Source of the DNA: Frigidibacter oleivorans
GTDB lineage: Bacteria; Pseudomonadota; Alphaproteobacteria; Rhodobacterales; Rhodobacteraceae
NCBI RefSeq assembly: GCF_003993775.1
Contig: NZ_RJRZ01000011.1
Coordinates: 62,001 to 126,000 of the forward strand
Direction: 5' to 3'
Length of the DNA: 64,000 nt
Shown in pieces: positions 59,132-64,000 of this stretch (the first letter of the stretch is position 1; the number at the start of each line of letters is the position of its first letter). The position numbers and the translations under genes are program-made. The notes under the pieces were generated by a model that saw nothing but the letters and a program-made list of their open reading frames with translations, ran no database searches and had not been told where the DNA came from.

Positions 59132-59839
59132 ATGGAACATCGCGCGCCCGCCCTCCTGCTGCTGATCGCCAGCCTCGCCTTTGCGGCGGCGCCCTTCCTC
59201 GTGCCGTCCTTCTCGGGCTACGACCCGGCCGCCTTCCCGCATCCGATCGACGAGGTGCCGTTGCAGCCGGTGGGCTGGGCCTTCGCGATCTGGGGCGTGA
59301 TCTATGCCTGGCTGGTGGTGCATGCGGGCTATGGCGCGGTGCACCGGCCCGAGGATCCGGCCTGGGCGCTGCCACGGGTGCCGCTGGGGTTCGCCCTGGT
59401 GCTGGGCGCCTTCTGGCTGCCCGCCGCGCAGACGGCGCCGCTGGCCGCCACGGCGATGATCTGGGCGATGGCGGCGCTGGCCACGCTGGCGCTGTGCCGC
59501 ACGCGGGCGGCGCCGGACGGATGGCTGCTGCGCGCGCCCATCGCCCTTTTTGCGGGCTGGCTGACCGCCGCCACCGCGGTGGCCAGTGCCACGGTGCTGA
59601 CCGGCTTCGGCCTGCTGCCACCGCTCGGTGCGGCGCTGCTGATGCTGGTGGCGGCGCTGGTGGCGGCGCTGCTGGTGCTGCGGCGCACCGGGTCCGCCGT
59701 CTATGCCGGGGGCGTTCTCTGGGCCCTGGCCGGGGTGGTGGTCGAGAACCTCGACCAGAACCTGCCGATGCTGGTGGCGACCCTGCTGGGCGGGGCGCTG
59801 CTGGCCGACCGGACGCAGCGGCGGGTCACCCCGGGCTGA
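59132..59839 (+). CDS. TspO/MBR-related tryptophan-rich membrane protein
   Basis: 235 residues with about seven hydrophobic segments and the motif PVGWAFAIWGVIYAWLVVHAGYG, like the TspO-related group. TspO proteins bind tetrapyrroles; whether this one does is not known. ATG at 59132 chosen; TTG nine bases upstream is possible. A possible fragment of the GC-rich repeat family lies in the gap before it (59010-59095). Confidence 0.7.
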   Translation: MEHRAPALLLLIASLAFAAAPFLVPSFSGYDPAAFPHPIDEVPLQPVGWAFAIWGVIYAWLVVHAGYGAVHRPEDPAWALPRVPLGFALVLGAFWLPAAQTAPLAATAMIWAMAALATLALCRTRAAPDGWLLRAPIALFAGWLTAATAVASATVLTGFGLLPPLGAALLMLVAALVAALLVLRRTGSAVYAGGVLWALAGVVVENLDQNLPMLVATLLGGALLADRTQRRVTPG

Positions 59840-59887
59840 GGCCGCCCCGAAACGCCACCCCGAAACGTCGCCCCCGGATGGCGCCGG

Positions 59888-61354
59888 TCAGTCCGTCCGC
59901 TTGCCCGTGCGCCCGGCCTCGACATGCTTGCGCAGCCGCGAGGGGGTGGATTTCTTCCGGTCCTTGTAGGGGTTCTTGTCGCCCTGCCCGCGAAAGATCA
60001 GCCGGATCGGCGTGCCCGGCATGTCGAAACTTTCCCGCAGCCCGTTGACCAGATAGCGGCTGTAGCTTTCCGGCAGGTCGTCGGGGCGCGAGCACATGAC
60101 CACGAATTGCGGCGGCCGCGTCTTTACCTGCGTCATGTAGCGCAGCCGGATGCGGCGCCCGCCGGGCGCGGGCGGCGGATGCGCCTCGGTCATCGCCGAC
60201 AGCCACTGGTTCAGCTTGGCGGTGGTGATCCGCCGGTTCCAGACGTCATGCGCCTTCAGGATCGCGGCATGCAGCCGGTCCAGCCCCTTGCCGGTCTTGG
60301 CGGACACGGTGACCAGCGGCGCGCCGCGCAGCTGCGGCAGCAGTCGTTCGAAGGATTCGCGCAGCTGGTTCAGCTTCTGCGGCTTGTCCTCTTCCAGATC
60401 CCACTTGTTCGCCGCCACCACGACGGCGCGGCCCTCGGTTTCCGCGAAATCGGCGATGCGCAGGTCCTGCTGCTCGAAGGGCACCTCGACATCCAGCAGC
60501 ACCACCACCACCTCGGCGAAGCGCACGGCGCGCAGCCCGTCGGCGACCGACAGCTTTTCCAGCTTGTCCACCACCCGCGCCTTCTTGCGCATCCCGGCGG
60601 TGTCGAAAATCCGCATCGGCGTGCCCATGAACTCGGTCGAGACCGAGATGGCGTCGCGGGTGATCCCGGCCTCGGGCCCGGTCAGCAGCCGGTCCTCGCC
60701 GAGGATCTTGTTGATCAGCGTGGATTTCCCCGCATTGGGCCGGCCGATCACCGCCAGCTGCAGCGGCCGCGCGGCGGTGGGGGCATGGCTTTCGACCTCT
60801 TCGCCCTCGACCACCTCGACATCGGTGACCGGCGCCTCCTGCCAGCTTTCCGCGTCGAAGGCATCGGCCAGCGGGCGCAGCACGTCGTACAGGTCGTCCA
60901 GCCCCTCGCCATGTTCGGCGGAAATGCGGATCGGCTCGCCCAGGCCGAGCGCGAAGGCCTCGAGCGCGCCGGCATCGCCCGCACGCCCCTCGGCCTTGTT
61001 GGCGGCCAGGATCACATGGGCGTTCTTGCGGCGCAGGATGTCGGCGAAAACCTCGTCCGTGGGGGTGACGCCGACGCGGGCGTCGATCACGAACAGGCAG
61101 ACATCGGCCTGTTCCACCGCCCGTTCGGTCAGCCGCCGCATCCGGCCCTGAAGGCTGTCGTCGGTGATCTCCTCCAGCCCGGCCGTGTCGATGACGGTAA
61201 AGCGCAGGTCCACCAGCCGCGCCGCGCCCTCGCGCAGGTCGCGGGTCACGCCGGGCTGGTCATCGACCAGCGCCAGCCGCTTGCCGACCAGCCGGTTGAA
61301 CAGCGTGGACTTGCCCACATTGGGACGCCCGACGATGGCGAGGGTGAAGCTCAT
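59888..61354 (-). CDS. der: Ribosome biogenesis GTPase Der (EngA)
   Basis: 488-residue double GTPase for 50S assembly. G1 motifs [12 protein letters not shown] (near residue 8) and [12 protein letters not shown] (near residue 205); NKAE and NKWD G4 motifs; C-terminal KH-like domain (about 375-470) with a basic tail. Downstream of bamB- and yfgM-type genes, as in E. coli. Confidence 0.96.
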   Translation of the reverse strand: MSFTLAIVGRPNVGKSTLFNRLVGKRLALVDDQPGVTRDLREGAARLVDLRFTVIDTAGLEEITDDSLQGRMRRLTERAVEQADVCLFVIDARVGVTPTDEVFADILRRKNAHVILAANKAEGRAGDAGALEAFALGLGEPIRISAEHGEGLDDLYDVLRPLADAFDAESWQEAPVTDVEVVEGEEVESHAPTAARPLQLAVIGRPNAGKSTLINKILGEDRLLTGPEAGITRDAISVSTEFMGTPMRIFDTAGMRKKARVVDKLEKLSVADGLRAVRFAEVVVVLLDVEVPFEQQDLRIADFAETEGRAVVVAANKWDLEEDKPQKLNQLRESFERLLPQLRGAPLVTVSAKTGKGLDRLHAAILKAHDVWNRRITTAKLNQWLSAMTEAHPPPAPGGRRIRLRYMTQVKTRPPQFVVMCSRPDDLPESYSRYLVNGLRESFDMPGTPIRLIFRGQGDKNPYKDRKKSTPSRLRKHVEAGRTGKRTD

Positions 61355-61400
61355 GACTGCTCCGTTCAGACAGAAGCCGCCCGCTTACACGGCTTTCGCG

Positions 61401-62732
61401 TCAACGGAAAGCGAGAAGCTGCCCGTTGCCCGACACGAGGTAGAGAACGCCGCCCGCCACCGCCATCGAGCTTGCCGCGCCGCCGGGGATGTCGGCCTCG
61501 GCCACCAGCGCGCCCGTCGCCGGGTCGAAGCTGCGCAGCACCCCGTCGGACGAGGCGATGCGCAGCCGCCCGCCCGCCAGCACCGGCCCGTATTGTACAT
61601 GGATGTCGCGCCGCCGGCCGGCGCGGCGGGTCTTTTCGTAGAAGGGCAGGTCGATGGCCCAGACCCGCTGGCCGCTGGCCGCGTCGAGCCGGATCAGACG
61701 GTTTTCGTCCGAGACGAGGAAGACCGCGTTGCCAAAGGCCGCGACCGGCCCGCCATAGACGCCCTCCTCGGTCAGCCAGCGCCGGTCGCCCGACAGCGAC
61801 ACGGCGGCGACGCGGCCCGAGGACGATCCGGCGATGACGGTGTCCCCAGCGATGACCGGATCGCCGGTCACGTCGCGGATATTGGCGAAAGCGATGCCGA
61901 GCCGCCGGCCCGACAGCATGCTGACCCATTTGCGGCTGCCATCGGCGGCGGACAGGCCCAGCACCTCGCCGCTGACCATCGGGATCACGACCGTGTCGCC
62001 CGACACCGCGGGCGTCGCCGCCCCGAGAATGCCGGTGGGCGAGACCATGCCCTTGGTGTTCCACAACTCGCGCCCGTCCGCGGCACGGATCGCCCAGGCG
62101 GTGGAATCCCGTGCGGTGACGAAGACGGTGCCCCTCGCGACCGCGGGCGCGCCGCCGATCCCGGCGTCGAAGCGCTGCCGCCACAGGATGCCGCCCGACG
62201 CCGCGTCCAGCGCCAGAAGCTCGCCATAGCCGGTGGAGACGTACAGCCGGCCATCGGCATAGGCGAGCCCGCCGCCGGTGGCATCGCCCCCCTGCCGGCC
62301 GGCCACCGGGATGGCGCTGGTCTGCCACAGGGCCTGGCCGCCGGTGCTGGTGGCGGCGACGGTATTGGCGGCGTCCATGGTGAAGATGCGGCCGGCGGCC
62401 ACCACCGGGTCGGCGGTCACGCGCAGCCGTCGTCCGTCGCCCCGGCCGATCTTCGTCGACCAGGCCAGCTGCGGCGCCGGCGACAGCGCGACATGGCCCA
62501 GCCGGTGGGTCGCGGCGCCGCCCATCTGCGGCCAGTCGCCGTTCACCACCGGCGCGGGCAGCGCCAGCGGGCCGGGGGCCACGAAGGTTTCGGGCGTCGG
62601 GGTGCCGGACAGCGCGTCCTCGGGGTCGAGCCGGACGCCCGGAAGGCGCGGTTCGTCGTTGCAGGCGGCCAGCATGGCCAACAGCAGCACGGCCAATGTG
62701 CCGCGCGCACCCGTCGCGAAAGGAAGCGTCAC
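61401..62732 (-). CDS. PQQ-like beta-propeller lipoprotein, BamB-type
   Basis: 443 residues. A lipobox (LLAMLAAC) marks a lipoprotein; the mature part is a beta-propeller of PQQ-enzyme repeats (ALDAASGGILWRQ; AIRAADGRELWNT; RLDAASGQRVWAI). BamB is an outer-membrane assembly factor; position before der supports it. GTG start with GGAGGA eight bases upstream. Confidence 0.9.
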   Translation of the reverse strand: MTLPFATGARGTLAVLLLAMLAACNDEPRLPGVRLDPEDALSGTPTPETFVAPGPLALPAPVVNGDWPQMGGAATHRLGHVALSPAPQLAWSTKIGRGDGRRLRVTADPVVAAGRIFTMDAANTVAATSTGGQALWQTSAIPVAGRQGGDATGGGLAYADGRLYVSTGYGELLALDAASGGILWRQRFDAGIGGAPAVARGTVFVTARDSTAWAIRAADGRELWNTKGMVSPTGILGAATPAVSGDTVVIPMVSGEVLGLSAADGSRKWVSMLSGRRLGIAFANIRDVTGDPVIAGDTVIAGSSSGRVAAVSLSGDRRWLTEEGVYGGPVAAFGNAVFLVSDENRLIRLDAASGQRVWAIDLPFYEKTRRAGRRRDIHVQYGPVLAGGRLRIASSDGVLRSFDPATGALVAEADIPGGAASSMAVAGGVLYLVSGNGQLLAFR

Positions 62733-62849
62733 TGCCCCGGTCCTCCATCTGGCGGCCGGCCGCTCCGGGCCGGGCTGCGCCGTCGTTCTGCCGTCATCCT
62801 GCCGCCGCCCGCCCCCGCCCGGTCCCGGGCCGGGGCAGCGCGTACCGGA

Positions 62850-63503
62850 TCAGGCGGCCTCCGGCTGCGCGCCGAGCGCCACCATCAACTGTGTCGCGCG
62901 CCGGCGCAAGCCTGCCGGCACCCCCTGTTCGTCCAGAAGCGCGCGCAGCCGCTCCACCGCCGCGTCCCGCTCGCCCGCGGCGACCAGATCCAGCGCCTGT
63001 TGTTCCAGCGCCAGCGGCCGGTAGGGCGCGCCGGGCTGGGCGAGCTGGTCCAGCGCCGCGCCGCGGTCGCTCGCGGCCATGTCGGGATCGGCGATCACCC
63101 GCTTGATCAGCGCCAGCTGACGCCAGGCCGGGGGCAGGTCCGCATCCGCGGCGATCGCGTCGAGCGCGGCCAGCGCCTCGGCCCGGCGGCCGGCTTCCAG
63201 TTGCGAGGCGGCCTCCAGCATGCCGCGGATGGCAGTGGCGCGGCCGTCCTCGGCCGGAAGGGCGGCCAGCGCCGCCGCCCGCGCCTCGGCGGTGTCGGCC
63301 TGCATCGCGGCCAGCAGCGCATCGCCGAAGGCGCGCGCCTCGGCGCGGTCGCGGGCGCGGCTCCATTCCGTCCAGGCGGCGCCGCCGACGATCAGCAGCA
63401 CCAGCACCACGAAGGCCCAGCCCCAGCGGCGCAGGAAGGCGAACAGCCGGTCGCGGCGGACCTCGTCGGTCACCTCGTCGATGAAGCTGTCGCTGTTGCT
63501 CAA
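62850..63503 (-). CDS. Tetratricopeptide-type membrane protein, YfgM-like
   Basis: 217 residues: short cytoplasmic N-terminus (FIDEVTDEVRRDRLFAFLRR), one membrane helix (WAFVVLVLLIVGGAAW), then Ala-rich helical repeats outside. YfgM works with PpiD near SecYEG. TTG start with GGGAG six bases upstream. Probably cotranscribed with bamB and der. Confidence 0.88.
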   Translation of the reverse strand: MSNSDSFIDEVTDEVRRDRLFAFLRRWGWAFVVLVLLIVGGAAWTEWSRARDRAEARAFGDALLAAMQADTAEARAAALAALPAEDGRATAIRGMLEAASQLEAGRRAEALAALDAIAADADLPPAWRQLALIKRVIADPDMAASDRGAALDQLAQPGAPYRPLALEQQALDLVAAGERDAAVERLRALLDEQGVPAGLRRRATQLMVALGAQPEAA

Positions 63504-63584
63504 GGCCGTCTCCCACTTCCGTTGCGGCCCCTCTTACACGCGCGCGGCGGCGATTGCCAAGCCCGGCGCCGCGCGCGGTCGCGG

Positions 63585-64000
63585 TCACAGCGCGGCGAGC
63601 GCCGCCCGCACCGTTTCGGCCATCGGCGTGGTCGGGCGGCCGATCAGCCGCGACAGGCTGCGGTCGTCCGAGGCCAGCGCCCCCTCCGCGGCACGGGCGC
63701 TCCAGCTGGCGATGGCGGCGGCGAGCCAGGATTCGAGCCCGGCCTCCGCCAGGGCGGCGGCATAGCCCGCCTCGCCCAGATCGCGATAGGGAATGTCCCG
63801 GCCGGTCTGGCGCGACAGTTCGGCGGCGAGATCGGCCATCGTCCAGCCCTCGTCGCCCGCCAGTTCGTAGACCTTGCCCGCATGGTCCCCCGCCAGCAGC
63901 ACCGCCACGGCGGCGGCGGCGTAGTCAGCGCGGGCCGCGGAATTGATCCGGCCCTCGCCGGCCGCCCCGATCACGGCGCCGGCCGCCAGGGACGCCCCCA
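63585..64000 (-). CDS. NmrA/QOR2-like NAD(P)-binding oxidoreductase (C-terminal part, cut by window edge)
   Basis: The visible 138 residues are the C-terminal half of an atypical short-chain dehydrogenase of the NmrA/quinone oxidoreductase 2 type (GRINSAARADYAAAAVAVL; VYELAGDEGWTMADLAAELS). The nucleotide-binding N-terminus is outside the window. The frame is open through the edge, so no start is given. Confidence 0.8.
   Translation of the reverse strand, partial: GASLAAGAVIGAAGEGRINSAARADYAAAAVAVLLAGDHAGKVYELAGDEGWTMADLAAELSRQTGRDIPYRDLGEAGYAAALAEAGLESWLAAAIASWSARAAEGALASDDRSLSRLIGRPTTPMAETVRAALAAL

Overview
The window looks like a chromosomal segment of an alphaproteobacterium of the Rhodobacter/Paracoccus group (Rhodobacterales). 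Support: very high GC with codon use to match; the dusB-ntrB-ntrC gene order; a fused ispDF; a LexA box of the alphaproteobacterial GTTC-N7-GTTC type before uvrA; yajC-secD-secF running into ccmABCDG; and an NtrC that lacks the sigma-54 contact loop. No insertion sequence, integrase, plasmid function or CRISPR array is visible. Most genes are core housekeeping genes.

Left part (1-21 kb): nitrogen two-component genes (ntrC cut by the window edge, ntrB, dusB), a divergent isoprenoid/phospholipid group (ispDF, pgpA, cinA-type amidase), a CBS-domain membrane protein, uvrA with an SOS-type promoter, a HerA-like ATPase, then a 580-bp gap that appears to hold two small RNAs. An IalB-family secreted protein follows. 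A lipid A-type cluster (acyl carrier protein, ketoacyl synthase, lpxD) is followed by an L,D-transpeptidase diverging from a DUF882 murein hydrolase, then an arginase-family enzyme and a GMC oxidoreductase.

Middle part (21-46 kb): a TRAP transporter whose binding protein converges on its two membrane subunits, the large one carrying a strange Gly/Pro/Ala tail. Next come opgG, an alpha/beta hydrolase, a four-gene polyamine-type ABC importer, a three-gene phage-like lysis cassette, tRNA-Val(CAC), an HU-like protein and lon, and a three-gene glycan cluster (GT4, FkbM methyltransferase, GT2). purB, a small secreted protein, an isolated FliG homologue, an EamA exporter, an LpxL-like acyltransferase and a DUF1223 protein complete this part.

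Right part (46-64 kb): acnA, a membrane protein, then a long leftward block yajC-secD-secF-Mth938-like-ccmA-ccmB-ccmC-ccmD-ccmG that links protein export and cytochrome c maturation. Beyond it lie a secreted trypsin-like protease, serS, a TspO-like membrane protein, and the yfgM-bamB-der group (outer membrane assembly and ribosome GTPase). A partial NAD(P)-binding protein runs off the right edge.

The best candidates for something undescribed are the small-RNA pair at 11.8-12.1 kb, the lysis cassette at 32.5-33.8 kb, and the low-complexity tail on the TRAP permease. Starts were often moved inside longer open frames on the basis of ribosome sites, stop/start overlaps and family N-termini.
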